Part shown: positions 46,361 through 56,850 of the stretch, one piece after another
Numbering within the stretch: position 1 is the stretch's first letter
How the letters are laid out: each line of letters opens with the position of its first letter
Source of the DNA: Ilex aquifolium
Lineage: Eukaryota > Streptophyta > Magnoliopsida > Aquifoliales > Aquifoliaceae
NCBI GenBank assembly: GCA_951799425.1
Contig: OX637402.1
Span: 33,819,492-33,883,491 of the forward strand
DNA: 64,000 nt
Reading direction: 5' to 3'
Notes under the pieces: model-generated
What the model was told of the DNA's origin: nothing
Seen by the model: the letters and a program-made list of their open reading frames with translations, nothing else
Database searches by the model: none
Position numbers and translations under genes: made by a program

Positions 46361-49300
46361 TCATGGGCTTACCACCGAGGTTAGGAGCTCGGGAGGACAG
46401 TGGGACATATTAGCATGCTCTTGGCAAGTTTTGCATTTTCTTACTAAGTCGGTGGCGCTTGTGAGCATGGTGGGCCAATAATATCCTTGCCTCAGTACTT
46501 TTCCTGCCAAGGCCCGAGCTCCTATGTGGTTGCCACATATCCCCTCATGTACTTCTCTGAGTATGTAGTTAGCATCTTCGTCTCCTACGCACTTAAGGAG
46601 AGGCATTGAAAATCCATGCTTGTACAGTTTCCCTTGCATCAGGGAAAATCTGGCTGACCTGGCCCTTAGCTTGGATGCCTCCTTGGCATTATTTGGCAAA
46701 GTTCCATTCTGAAGGTACTCTACGATGGGATCCATCCAGCTCGGCTGAGCTTCAATTGATAGAATTTCCTCTTCTTCGATGCTTACCGAGGGCTTTGGAA
46801 GGTGCTCTACTGGAATTAGCCTATCCAAATCCTCCTGCGAGGCAGTTGCTAACCTTGCCAGAGCATCTGCTCGTGAGTTCTCCACTCTAGGCACGTGTCT
46901 GACCTTAACCTGCACGAACTGTTTCATTAGTTCTCGTACCTTTTTGAGGTACAGGACCATCTTCTCGCCTCTTGCCTCGTAACATTCTTCTATCTGCTTC
47001 ACCACCAGTTGAGAATCGCTGCAGATCTCCAGCTGCTCTGCTTCCATAGAATAGGCAAGATTAAGCCCAGCGATGACGGCTTCATATTCTGCCTCATTAT
47101 TTGAAGCTTTGAACCCAAATCTGAGGGCATATTCGACGTCTATTCCTTCTGGGGAGGTCAGGATCATTCCTGCACCGCTTCCCTGAGCATTGGCAGCTCC
47201 ATCCACTGAAAGCTTCCATATGGGAAGGTCCGGTACTAAATCCGTGGTTTCCATAGGCGCTGCTGCTGTGAATTCTGCAATAAAATCTGCCAAAATTTGC
47301 CCTTTGATGGCAGCTCTTGGCTTGTACCTGATATCAAACTCGCTGAGCTCTACGGCCCATTTAACCAACCTCCCTGAGGATTCTGGCTTGTGTAGTACTT
47401 GCTTCATTGGCTGATCTGTTGGAACCTCAACAGTATGAGCCTGGAAATAAGGTCTAAGTCTCCTAGCTGTTGTAACCAGAGCTAGAACGAGTTTTTCCAT
47501 CCTTGGATATCTCTCCTCTGCCCCCCTCAGAGCTCTGCTACAGTAGTAGACTGGTTGCTGAGCTCTGTCTCGCTCCCTAACTAGCGCTGCACTTGTTGAA
47601 AAATCTGAAACTGCTAGGTAGAGGGTGAGAATTTCCCCTTCTAGAGGGCTCACCAGAACAGAGGGAGAGCTCATATATCTCTTTAGGTCTTCGAATGCTT
47701 CTTCACACTTGGCATCCCAGTGGAATGCCTTCTTCAAGATTTGAAAAAATGGCTGGCATTTATCGCTAGCCCTAGACACAAAACGGCTCAGTGCAGCTAT
47801 CCTGCCTGTCAAACGTTGCACCTCTTTCGTGTTGGATGGTGATTGCATTTCCATCATTGCTCTAACCTTTTCTGGATTGGCTTCAATCCCTCTGCTGTTG
47901 ACTATAAAGCCCAGAAATTTTCCTGCCGAGACCCCAAATGCGCATTTCGCAGGGTTTAACTTCATTTTGTATTCCCTTAGAATTCGGAATGACTCAGCTA
48001 AGTGCTCGATGTGGAGCTCTGCTTTCAGTGACTTCACTAGCATGTCATCAATGTAAACTTCCATGGATGCTCCTATTTGCTTCTGGAACATTTTATTTAC
48101 TAACCGCTGGTAAGTGGCTCCAGCGTTCTTCAATCCGAAGGGCATGACCTGATAACAATATGTTCCCTGTTCAGTCACAAAGGAGGTCTTCTCCTGATCG
48201 CTGGGATCCATCCTGATCTGGTTGTAGCCTGAGAAGGCGTCCATGAAGCTGAGGAGCTCGTGCCCTGCAGTGGCATCCACTATTAGGTCAATCCGAGGTA
48301 AAGGAAAACTGTCCTTGGGGCATGCTCGGTTGAGATCAGTGAAGTCGATGCACAATCGCCACTTCCCATTGGTTTTCTTTACAAGAACTACATTTGCTAA
48401 CCAAGTGGGGTAATGAACCTCCCTGATAGCCTTGGCATGGAGGAGTTTGCTGACCTCCTCATTGATTGCCTTTTGCCTTTCAGAAGCAAAGCTCCTCCTC
48501 TTCTGTTTGATGGGTTTGCAAGTTGGGTTAACGCATAGCTTGTGGGTAATAACCGATGGGTCAATCCCTTCCATGTCTTCTTGCTTCCAAGCGAACACTC
48601 CTATATTCTCTTTTAGGAATTGAATGAGGAGTCCTTTGAGCTCAGCGTTCAGTTTGGAACCCACATAAACGAGGTGTTCTGGCTTCTCATCAAGCTGAAC
48701 TGGTTCCAGCTCTTCCGATGGCATTGGTCTTGTCTCCATTTCATCTCTCATGTCGAGCTCATCCAGTTGGATGTTCTCAACCTCCTTCCTTTTTATAGAA
48801 GCCATGTAGCATTCCCGTGCTACGCGCTGGTCTCCTCGGACCACTCCGATTCCATTCTCTGTGGGGAACTTCACGACTAAATGATAGGCAGAAGGGATTG
48901 CCTTCATAGAATTTAAGGATGGCCTTCCAAGCAAGATGTTGTACGCAGATGGTGCATCGACTACTAGGAATTTGACAGTGGTAGTGGCTTGGCAAGGTGG
49001 GTCCCCCAGGGTGAGCACGAGCTGGATTGAACCCAGGGGGAGCACCCTTTCCCCGGAGAATCCTAGTAAGTGAGTGCTTACTGGTTCAAGCTTCTGCCTT
49101 CCTATGTCCATCTTGTCGAACGCAGGTGCGAAAATAATATCTGCCGAGCTCCCGTTATCAATTAGAACCCGATGAACGGTTCTATTTGCCACCACTGCTC
49201 GTACCACCAATGGATCATCATGGGGGTATTGGCACCCTTCTAAATCAGCATCTGAAAAAGTGATAGCTGTATCCAAACGTGGTGCTTTGGATACAGCATG

Positions 49301-50974
49301 CACTTCGAGAGCTTCTTCGGCTCTGATCCGTCGGAGGTGCGCCTTCCGAGCTGAGCTAGACTCTCCACCTCCGGCGAACCCTCCAGATATCACTCTGATT
49401 TCCCCTAGAGGCTGCTGGTGTGGTGCTGGTGCCTGCTGCCGGGGTGGCGGAGGCGGAAGAGCTCGGTTCTGGTCATCGTTGGCTATAAAACGACGCAGCT
49501 GACCTCGCTGGATCAAGAACTCGATTTCCTTCTTTAATTGAATGCAGTCATCAGTGTGGTGCCCATGATCCCGGTGATAATCACAGTACTTCGTGGGGTC
49601 TCTCTTTGCCGGGTCTGCCTTCATCCTAGGTGGCCATTTTAAAAATTTCTCGTTCTGGACCTCATACAGTACTTCTGACACAGCAGCGGTGAGTGGGGTA
49701 AACCGCTGAGGCCCATACCTGGGTTGTAGTTCAGGTTGCATGGGACCCAGCCGATCTCTGACATTTCCTCTCCTTTTTGGCGATCGGTCTCTGTCTCTCC
49801 TTGGGGACCTCTCTCGTCCTTTTTCCTTCCTAGGGCTTCTGTCCCTTTTCTTTTCTTCTTTTTCCTTTTCCTTTCGTGAAGTCGTACCGACCACCTTAGA
49901 AAGGAGTGCCTCTTCACCGTTTATATATTTCTCTGCCTTGGCTAACACTTCAGCCATACTTGCCTGAGGGTTTTTTGATATGGAGAACATCAAATCCTTT
50001 GATTGCACTCCCAATCCTGCAATGAAAGCAGTTATGGCGAATTTTTCATCCGGGACGTCTACTTTCAATGTCTCCAAGTTAAATCTTTGGACATAAGTCC
50101 TCAGGTTTTCCTGGGGACCTTGCTTCACATTCAGCAGGTGGTAGCTCGGCTTTCTGTGTATCCGGGCTCCTATAAAGTGAGAGACAAAAGCAATGGAGAG
50201 TTCTTTAAAGGATGAGATCGAGGCTGGTGGGAGCCTATGAAACCAGTTTAAGGCGGAGCCTTTCAGCGTGATGGCAAAAGCTCTGCAGCGTACAGGATCC
50301 TGGTACCCATGTAACTCCATCTGGTTCTTGTAAGTGTTGAGATGATCCACGGGATCTTTCGATCCGTCAAAGACCTCCATTTGGGGCATCCTGAACTTTG
50401 ATGGGAGAGGGAAATGTAGCACCCCCGTGGTGAATGGGGATTCGGTTTGCTGAACCAAAACATCCATTGTAACCGGGGCCTTACTCTTTACGGCATCTTT
50501 CATATGACTGAGCTCTTGCTGGAAGTCTTTGAAGCGTTGCTCCCAGTGCTGCTCTCTCCTGTCTTGCGGATAAGGGAGAAAATCACCTCTCTCACCCCGG
50601 TCGTTCCGACTTTGCACTTCGTCGTTATGGCCATTACCAGGGGGTACGTAAGGGACGTATCCCCTGGCCTGGCTGCCTTCTCCCCCCTCGCTGACCTCTC
50701 TAAGGGGGTCCCAGTATCGAGGTTCCCTATGAGGGGGATTATTCTGGCCTTCTTGGGCCGGTGGTGCCTCCCGTGGGCGTTGTACGAGTTTTGACAGCTC
50801 TTCGTTTTCCTTTAGCAAGCGTTGGTTGACGAGACGAAGGGCCTCCAACTCGTTATTAATGGGGGAATTCGCCTCCTGGATGTTCCCGGGTTGTCTGCCG
50901 TGGGCAGTTTCCGGCTGATCTTGCATTCGGGGTAGGTTCGTTTGACTTCTGCTCATATTTCGAGTTATTACCAT
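46361..50974 (-). CDS. Gag-Pol polyprotein of the Tat element (to the premature stop)
   Basis: 1537 aa from the ATG at 50972-50974, 42 bp inside the PBS. Order by approximate residue: Gag domain 190-300 (MEVFDGSKDPVDHLNTYK, GSALNWFHRLP); a CCHC-like knuckle CDYHRDHGHHTDDC near 463; aspartic protease with IDNGSSADI near 600; reverse transcriptase about 800-1010 with FMDAFSGYNQI and the YIDDM catalytic motif near 973; RNase H about 1060-1190; a second RNase H about 1240-1370 (LSVDGAANAQGSGAG, ASNNEAEYEAVIAGL, CSDSQLVVKQI); and the HHCC zinc domain of integrase about 1470-1525. It ends at TGA 46361-46363 before the integrase core. The protease, RT and RNase H motifs look undamaged. Transcription would start in the right LTR (TATAAAAAG at 51356-51348). 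Confidence 0.95.
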   Translation of the reverse strand: MVITRNMSRSQTNLPRMQDQPETAHGRQPGNIQEANSPINNELEALRLVNQRLLKENEELSKLVQRPREAPPAQEGQNNPPHREPRYWDPLREVSEGGEGSQARGYVPYVPPGNGHNDEVQSRNDRGERGDFLPYPQDRREQHWEQRFKDFQQELSHMKDAVKSKAPVTMDVLVQQTESPFTTGVLHFPLPSKFRMPQMEVFDGSKDPVDHLNTYKNQMELHGYQDPVRCRAFAITLKGSALNWFHRLPPASISSFKELSIAFVSHFIGARIHRKPSYHLLNVKQGPQENLRTYVQRFNLETLKVDVPDEKFAITAFIAGLGVQSKDLMFSISKNPQASMAEVLAKAEKYINGEEALLSKVVGTTSRKEKEKEEKKRDRSPRKEKGRERSPRRDRDRSPKRRGNVRDRLGPMQPELQPRYGPQRFTPLTAAVSEVLYEVQNEKFLKWPPRMKADPAKRDPTKYCDYHRDHGHHTDDCIQLKKEIEFLIQRGQLRRFIANDDQNRALPPPPPRQQAPAPHQQPLGEIRVISGGFAGGGESSSARKAHLRRIRAEEALEVHAVSKAPRLDTAITFSDADLEGCQYPHDDPLVVRAVVANRTVHRVLIDNGSSADIIFAPAFDKMDIGRQKLEPVSTHLLGFSGERVLPLGSIQLVLTLGDPPCQATTTVKFLVVDAPSAYNILLGRPSLNSMKAIPSAYHLVVKFPTENGIGVVRGDQRVARECYMASIKRKEVENIQLDELDMRDEMETRPMPSEELEPVQLDEKPEHLVYVGSKLNAELKGLLIQFLKENIGVFAWKQEDMEGIDPSVITHKLCVNPTCKPIKQKRRSFASERQKAINEEVSKLLHAKAIREVHYPTWLANVVLVKKTNGKWRLCIDFTDLNRACPKDSFPLPRIDLIVDATAGHELLSFMDAFSGYNQIRMDPSDQEKTSFVTEQGTYCYQVMPFGLKNAGATYQRLVNKMFQKQIGASMEVYIDDMLVKSLKAELHIEHLAESFRILREYKMKLNPAKCAFGVSAGKFLGFIVNSRGIEANPEKVRAMMEMQSPSNTKEVQRLTGRIAALSRFVSRASDKCQPFFQILKKAFHWDAKCEEAFEDLKRYMSSPSVLVSPLEGEILTLYLAVSDFSTSAALVRERDRAQQPVYYCSRALRGAEERYPRMEKLVLALVTTARRLRPYFQAHTVEVPTDQPMKQVLHKPESSGRLVKWAVELSEFDIRYKPRAAIKGQILADFIAEFTAAAPMETTDLVPDLPIWKLSVDGAANAQGSGAGMILTSPEGIDVEYALRFGFKASNNEAEYEAVIAGLNLAYSMEAEQLEICSDSQLVVKQIEECYEARGEKMVLYLKKVRELMKQFVQVKVRHVPRVENSRADALARLATASQEDLDRLIPVEHLPKPSVSIEEEEILSIEAQPSWMDPIVEYLQNGTLPNNAKEASKLRARSARFSLMQGKLYKHGFSMPLLKCVGDEDANYILREVHEGICGNHIGARALAGKVLRQGYYWPTMLTSATDLVRKCKTCQEHANMSHCPPELLTSVVSP

Positions 50975-51015
50975 CAGTCACTGAGGAATCAGCTTACTTG
51001 TAACAGGAACAGTCG

Positions 51016-51033
51016 TTCCCACAGACGGCGCCA
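51016..51033 (-). other. Primer binding site of the Tat element
   Basis: Three bases inside the 5' LTR the minus strand reads TGGCGCCGTCTGTGGGAA. The TGGCGCC start is complementary to tRNA 3' ends of the GGCGCCA type. Which tRNA is primed was not determined. Confidence 0.75.
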
Positions 51034-51036
51034 AAC

Positions 51037-51747
51037 TGATGGTGTAAACCTCCGGATACGAGCTAAGGAACCAGATTAATTGGCGTGAACAGTTTGCATG
51101 GGGACTAATATGGCATCTGAGCTACAAGACTCATGAAGTGGAGAATGAAAGCTCAAATTAGTCGTGTATAATGTGTGAAATACGGTGGAAATATAGTGGT
51201 TCACCGGCCAGTGAGCTCGGCTAGTCCACTCTCTAATGGAGGCTCTTGCTCCTTCTTCTTTATTGATGAATTGAAGGTGTTACAGTCGAATACTCAGGGA
51301 ACTAGGGTTTCAAAAAATCTCCCTCCTCTAATGGGGGATATCTCTTTCTTTTTATAGCCTCATATTTACCTCTAATACGGGACTATCCTACATTGAAGGG
51401 ATCGTGCCCTATCTTCATCCACAATTCCGGAGTTACCTAAATTCCTTATGGCTGGCTTTAAACGGAGAGATCTTTGCCTTCTTCTGTGGGATCCTCCTTA
51501 GTTTTAGGAGGAGATCATGGTTAAATACGGGTTTTCTGCCTCGGATTGGATTCTACCTCCTTAATAAGGGTATCCGAGTCATCTTGTTGTTCCCTCAGCA
51601 TTTCTCCTCTCGCGCCTTCGACTAGGAGCTCTTAGTGCTGACTGGATGAGCTCTGCTCATGGCTAGGGGAGCTCAGCTTATTTTGCCTGAGCTCCCGAGC
51701 TGAGCTCTCTTACTGAGCACGTGCCAGTTTTATTCTGGGTATCATCA
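51037..51747 (-). repeat. 5' LTR of the Tat element
   Basis: 711 bp, differing from the left LTR at three bases by my reading. TATA box on the minus strand at 51356-51348. Confidence 0.97.
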
Positions 51748-51752
51748 GATAT

Positions 51753-51907
51753 CATCAAGTTACAGTTTTAAAAAACTAAGTTATAATCTATCACTATATT
51801 TAAAATATTATCATTAATCATGAATAATCTCAATAAATTATAATTGAACTTTTAAAAAATTTATTTTTATAATCAATCATAAATATTTTATGATCAATCA
51901 TAATTAT
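51753..51907. other. AT-rich host DNA right of the Tat element
   Basis: A short interval between the retrotransposon and the next TIR element, without features. Confidence 0.4.
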
Positions 51908-52082
51908 TTAGAGTGCGTTTGGTAACGTTTTTCGTTTATATGTTTTTTTTATAAAAAAAAAAAAAAACAAAACTAATTTTTATTTTTCTGTGATAAAAAT
52001 TAAAAAATTATAAAACATGTTTGGTAGTTATTTATATTTAAAAAATTATGAAAAAAAAAATAAAAAACTTGTTTGGTATTTT

Positions 52083-52293
52083 ACCCAAAATCCACCACCC
52101 AACACCACCACCAACTACTCAACCCCACCAAAAACCCTCCCCCAAACTCCATGTAATTTATCACCCACCACCCTGAAAACCCACCCCCACCAACAACCAC
52201 CCACCCTCCCGGGAGAAACCCCTCAAACCCAACCCCAACACCCCCGAGATGCCCCCTGAAACCCACCACCACCCATCCTTACCACAAGCCTCG
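52083..52293. repeat. CCACCC/CCAACC-rich tract, left part
   Basis: Degenerate CCACCACCC, CCAACCCC and GAAACCC units. The tract continues at 56539-56850 beyond the nested element. Confidence 0.85.
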
Positions 52294-52298
52294 AAACC

Positions 52299-52826
52299 TG
52301 ATGATGCACAAAATTATCTCGTGCAAGATCAACAGTCGAGTATGTGAAGAGGTGTAATTAATAGATAATAAATAAAGCAATCAATGACAGTAATGTAAAT
52401 ATTGTATAGTGGTTCGGTCGGGTGACCTACTCCACTCTCGAAAACGGCAACGGTGGTTGGTGGCTCTTTATTGATGAATAAAATAAAAGAGAGAGCTCCG
52501 GGGAAGGTACAATAGTTAGGAGAAAGAAACTATGTGTAGAGAGGTGTGATGACATACCAAGGTGTGTCATCTCATGTGGAGAGGGCTTACAATTTATAGG
52601 TATGGTGAGGCATTGACGTGAGTGTGAGAGCACTAATTATTCGAGGAGGATAGTTACAAAAGGTAAGTACAATTAATTCTTGTGTATCCATTCCGATGAT
52701 CTCTCCCCACGTGCTCTTTTCTTCTTGGACTCCTTGGAATTTGGACTTCGCCGAATCCATGAATTGGGCTTGACCCGCCTTGTAGCTGATTTGCTGGGTT
52801 TGGCCCGGTTAGATTTGGGCTCATCA
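52299..52826 (-). repeat. 3' LTR of the LARD-like element
   Basis: 528 bp. A TATAAATT box is on the minus strand at 52598-52591. A purine-rich stretch on the minus strand (GGGGCATGGGGGGTAAA) borders it inside as the PPT. Confidence 0.88.
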
Positions 52827-53579
52827 TTTACCCCCCATGCCCCAAGCCCTAGTAGTGATTAGGGGTTGAGGGCATGAGTGAGCTCATTCCTTTAGGTAAA
52901 ACAGATGTCTTGTTCCATATGGTGGCTTCCCTTCCTCCTAGAAGGGGTGAGATCTGATGCCCCTAGTGTTTCTCGGTCAAGGTCCAATGGTTAGGTTGCT
53001 TCCCGAGAGATGGGACCCAGTGGTGCCCCCATTCCTTCCCAGACTGTGACTTCTGTGTGTATCAGAGCTAGCCCTTGTATCGTTGTAGGAGTTGACTTCA
53101 GTGCGGTCTTCTATGGGAACTTTAGCTCCACATAGCTGTCCTACATATAGTAGTGACTCGATGTCAATGCTTTGACTTGACTTTGGTCAAGGAGCGACTT
53201 TGGTGGTCTGTGACTCGTGGGGAAATCAGAGAGGTTGGATCTCGAGGTCCAAGGGGTATTACCAATACCGCCATGGAAGGGTCTTCCACGGTATGCCTCT
53301 CCTCTCAACTTTGACTTTGTTCTCGCCTTTTTTCCTTCATGTTTTGTTTTTTGAATGCTTGCAAGCGGCTGCCGCTTTTTCCTGCCTTTCCCAAGGACGA
53401 CCAAGCTTGGAGAGGCATTCAAGCATCTGGTAACATAGAGGCAGGCACGGGGGGCTGCTGAAAGCAGTTGAGGTTGGCTCATGAGAGAATAAGACCTCTT
53501 GAGGCCAGGCTTTTGACGACTCGCGAGAGGCGCTAAGCTGGAGATTGAGGCTGCCTGGGAGCAGAGATAGGATTAGACC
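52827..53579. other. Interior of the LARD-like element, left
   Basis: No domain-bearing ORF on either strand. Confidence 0.5.
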
Positions 53580-54260
53580 GAGCTTCTTGGCAACTCGCGA
53601 GAGAGCGCAAAGCTGGATACATAGACTGCTTAGGAGTAGAGGTAGGTTTAGGCCGAGCTTCTTGGCGACTCGCGAGAGAGCGCGAAGCTGGATACATAGA
53701 CTGCTTAGGAGCAGAGGTAGGAGTAGGCCGAGCTTCTTGGCGACTCACGAGAGAGTGCGAAGCTGGATACATAGGCTGCTTAGCAGCAAAGGTAGGATTA
53801 GGCCGAGCTCCTTAGCGACTCGCGAGAGAGTACGAAGTTGGATACATAGACTGCTTGGGAGCAAAGGTAAGATAAGACCGAGCTTCTTGGTGACTCGCGA
53901 GAGAGCGCAAAACTGGATACATAGACTGCTTGGGAGCAGAGATTGGATTAAGCCGAGCTTCTTGGCGACTCGTGAGAGAGTGCGAACCTGGATATTTAGA
54001 TTGTTTAGAAACAGCGGTAGGAATATGTCGAGCTTCTTGGCAACTCGCGAGAGAGTGCGAAGCTGGATACATAGACTGCTTGGGAGCAGAGGTAAGATAA
54101 GGTCGAGCTTCTTGCCGACTCGCGATAGAGCTAGATACATAGACTGTTTAGGAGTAGAGATTGGATTAGGCCAAGCTTCTTGGCGACTCGCGAGAGAGCT
54201 GGATACATAGACTGCTTGAGAGTAGAGATTGGATTAGGCCGAGCTTCTTGGCGACTTGTG
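53580..54260. repeat. 75-bp tandem repeat, about 9-10 units
   Basis: Units start GAGCTTCTTGGCGACTCGCG at 53580, 53655, 53730, 53805, 53880, 53955, 54030 and 54105, then two shortened 68-bp units and a partial at 54241. A plus-strand frame is open for 221 codons across it (25-residue repeats), as is a minus-strand frame. Composition and repeat structure explain both. Confidence 0.93.
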
Positions 54261-54309
54261 AGAAAATGCGAAGCTGGAGATTTAGGGTGCTTGCATGAGA
54301 GCACTGTTG

Positions 54310-54740
54310 GGCGCTTAGGTTAGGCACGAACGCCGAGGAGCGCTACTGGGCTTAGTGTCGGCTGGGCGCCAATAGGCACAGACGTCGAGGGGCACCGCTG
54401 GGTACGGACACTAAGGGGCGCTGGGCGCAGCTGGGCATGGACGCCGAGGGGTGCTGGACGCTACTGGACACGAACACCGAGGGGTGCTGGACGCCGCTGG
54501 ACACAAACGCCGAGGGGCGCCGCTAAGGCACGGACGCCGAGGTGCACTAGTAGGCAAGGCGGGGTGACACCGCATGGGCACAAGAACAGCTGCCGAGGAT
54601 TTTGGGCGACGCCAGACAATGGGCCTTGGTTCTGGGCGACACCAGGCAACTCCTTGGTGCTGGCCTTGGCATGGGCAACGCCTTGGACGCTAGGGCGCGG
54701 ACGACGTCGGGCGTTGAGGCGCAGACGACGCTGGGTCTTC
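54310..54740. repeat. Degenerate GGCGC/GACGCCGAGG repeats
   Basis: Imperfect units of roughly 30-35 bp (GGACGCCGAGGGGTGCTGG, GGGCACGGACGC) in an unusually GC-rich stretch of the LARD-like interior. No coding signal. Confidence 0.7.
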
Positions 54741-55400
54741 CCTGGTAGAATTCAAGGATTCCAACTAGCTCAAGGATTAGAATCAGTTCAACACTGCAAT
54801 CCATGTGAGGACAGATAACAGAAGTTTTAGAGGTTGATTCTTATTCTTGTTACCCGCTCGCTTTCGACCACCTTGTACGAACAAAGATGATGGCGGGAGA
54901 GTTTTGGTAAACCTGCAAGACAAGAGAAAATTTAGGTGAACCGATGGCCGGAGGCGGCCAAAGGGACTCCGATGCTTAAGTCAGTAAACAAGTCGAAGAA
55001 AAAGTATATGGTGAATAGGCTAGAATTCCATAACATACATGGTACTCGGAACATTTATTTATAATGGTATAGGAAGCGGTGTTCCATATGGACTTGAATT
55101 TCAGGTTGTCATAGGATAGACCTCATTACCAATCCCCTAGACATTCGAGGTAGAGTCGTATTAGGACGTTGAGTCCTAAATTATAGGATAAGATGTGCTC
55201 ACCAGGACGTGTTGTTTATCAACAATCCTTTGTTACTCAAAGTAGAGTTTCAATAGGTTTCTAGGTCCCGAGTCAATCCCTAGCCAAGTAACAAGTGGGT
55301 GCTACTGGACGAGGACGACGAGGGGAATGACGTGAGGGCTTGGGCAACACTAGGCTTGGATGACACCTTACTGGGTGGATTGGGTGACACCTTGGAGAAG
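54741..55400. other. Interior of the LARD-like element, middle
   Basis: No recognisable coding or repeat structure. Confidence 0.4.
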
Positions 55401-55404
55401 CGGT

Positions 55405-55625
55405 ATGGGCGATGCTAAGTGCTGCTTGGGCCGCTCTTGGGGTCACTTGGGCGATGTCTCGGGTTGCTTAGGTGACGCCTCGGGTCGCTTTGGCAACGTC
55501 TCGGGTTGTTTGGACGTTGGGCACTCGCGTTGATATTAACCATTGGACGCTGACGCTGGGTATTGACCATTGGGCGTTGGCGCTGGGTATTGACCATTGG
55601 ACGCTTGCGTTGGGTGGAGTACTAA
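55405..55625. repeat. Short degenerate tandem repeats in the LARD-like interior
   Basis: Units such as GGGTTGCTTAGGTGACGCCT, and two to three copies of a 27-bp unit around TGGGTATTGACCATTGG. Confidence 0.65.
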
Positions 55626-55941
55626 ACAATGGCAAAACTTCGGACGACCATAATTTTGAGTTCGGTTGTCCGTTTGAGACGAATATTTTTTTGAAGTCAT
55701 GTATTTTTTCGAGATCTACGATATATGGCACCAATTTTCTCCAAAAAATGTTTTTTTCTCACAAAAAATTGAGTTTTTTACCCCAAATTAGTGAAAAAAT
55801 AGATTTTGCATGTGTCTACTTTTCGCAGGTGGTGGCAGGACCTCGTTATGATGTGACAGGTCATCTTCTTCTTGGTGGTTCATGAATCTGGTTGTTCTTA
55901 CCATTAGAGGTAGAAAGACAATAAGGAGATAATCAAATCAG

Positions 55942-55959
55942 TTCCCACAGACAGTACCA
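55942..55959 (-). other. PBS-like site of the LARD-like element
   Basis: The minus strand reads TGGTACTGTCTGTGGGAA, three bases inside the right LTR. It matches the Tat PBS region except for the GCGCC/TACT difference at positions 4-8. Confidence 0.6.
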
Positions 55960-55962
55960 AAC

Positions 55963-56538
55963 TGATGATGCACAAAATTATCTCGTGTAAGATCAACAGT
56001 CGAGTATGTGAAGAGGTGTAATTAATGGACAATAAATAAAACAATCAATGACATTAATGTAAATATTGAGTCAACACACAGATATATAGTGGTTTGATCT
56101 AGGTGATCTACTCCATTCTCGAAAACGACAACAGTGTCTGGTGGCTCTTTATTGATGAATAAAGTAAGAGAGATAGCTCCAGTACAGGTATGCTCCGGGG
56201 AAGGTACAATAGCTAGGAGAGAGAAGCTATGTGTAGAGAGGTGTGATGAGATACCAAGGTGTGTCATCTCATGTGGAGAACGCTTACAATTTATAGGTAT
56301 GGTGAGACGGTGACGTGAGTGGGAGGGCACTAATTATTCGGGGAGGATAGTTACAAAAGGTAAGTACAATTAATTCTTGTGTATCCATCCCGATGATCTC
56401 TCCCCACGTGCTCTTTTCTTCTTGGACTCCTTGGAACTTGGACTGGGCTGAATCCATGAATTGAGCTTGACCTGCCTTGTAGCTGATTTTAGCCTGCTTG
56501 ATTTACTGGGTCTGGCCCGGTTAGATTTGAGCTCATCA
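55963..56538 (-). repeat. 5' LTR of the LARD-like element
   Basis: 576 bp. Relative to the left copy it has extra short segments near 56066-56090, 56165-56200 and 56485-56510. Confidence 0.88.
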
Positions 56539-56850
56539 AAACCCACCACCCAACCTCCCTTGCAAAACCCCCAAAACCCACCACCACCCCCCGAGACCCA
56601 CCACCCAACCCCTGCAAAACCCACCACCCACCCTCGAAATCACCCACCACTCAACCCCACCACCACTCCTGAAACTCACCACCCAATGTCCCCCTGCAAA
56701 ACCCATCACCTACCCTTGAAATCCACCATCACCCAACCCTACCACCACCCCCGAAACCCATCACCCAACCCCCTTGCCATTCACTAACCACCCAACCCCA
56801 CCACCTAACCCCCTGCCATCCACCACCCCCCAAAACCCACCACCACCACC
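56539..56850. repeat. CCACCC/CCAACC-rich tract, right part
   Basis: A continuation of the tract at 52083-52293. Confidence 0.85.

Larger units (their letters stand above)
38030..51747 (-). mobile_element. Complete Ty3/gypsy LTR retrotransposon, Tat lineage, 13.7 kb
   Basis: Two 711-bp LTRs (38030-38740 and 51037-51747) start TGATG and end CATCA. They are flanked by the 5-bp duplication GATAT (38025-38029 and 51748-51752). The element reads leftwards: the right LTR is the 5' LTR. The order is 5' LTR, PBS, gag-protease-RT-RNaseH-second RNaseH-integrase, tandem repeats, two opposite-strand genes, PPT, 3' LTR. Two RNase H domains and extra ORFs beyond pol are features of the plant Tat/Ogre group. 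I count three LTR differences (at left-copy positions 38122, 38603 and 38728), about 0.4%, so the insertion is recent. Confidence 0.95.
52299..56538 (-). mobile_element. Non-autonomous LTR retrotransposon (LARD-like), 4.2 kb
   Basis: LTRs at 52299-52826 (528 bp) and 55963-56538 (576 bp) start TGATGATGCACAAAATTATC and end CTCATCA. The 5-bp duplication AAACC is at 52294-52298 and 56539-56543. The minus strand beside the right LTR reads GTTTGGTACTGTCTGTGGGA, a PBS-like site, so the element reads leftwards. The LTRs differ by indels and scattered substitutions, so it is older than the Tat element. The 3.1-kb interior has no gag, RT or integrase frame, only repeats. Confidence 0.88.

Noticed and set aside
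46361-46363. TGA in integrase as programmed readthrough
   Set aside because: The following bases (CCT) are not a known strong readthrough context, and the family normally has Trp here. A mutation is simpler, though not proven.
53545-54210. 221-aa plus-strand ORF and 131-aa minus-strand ORF over the 75-bp repeat
   Set aside because: Period and composition explain both; no start or promoter support and no known domain. Kept only as a repeat.
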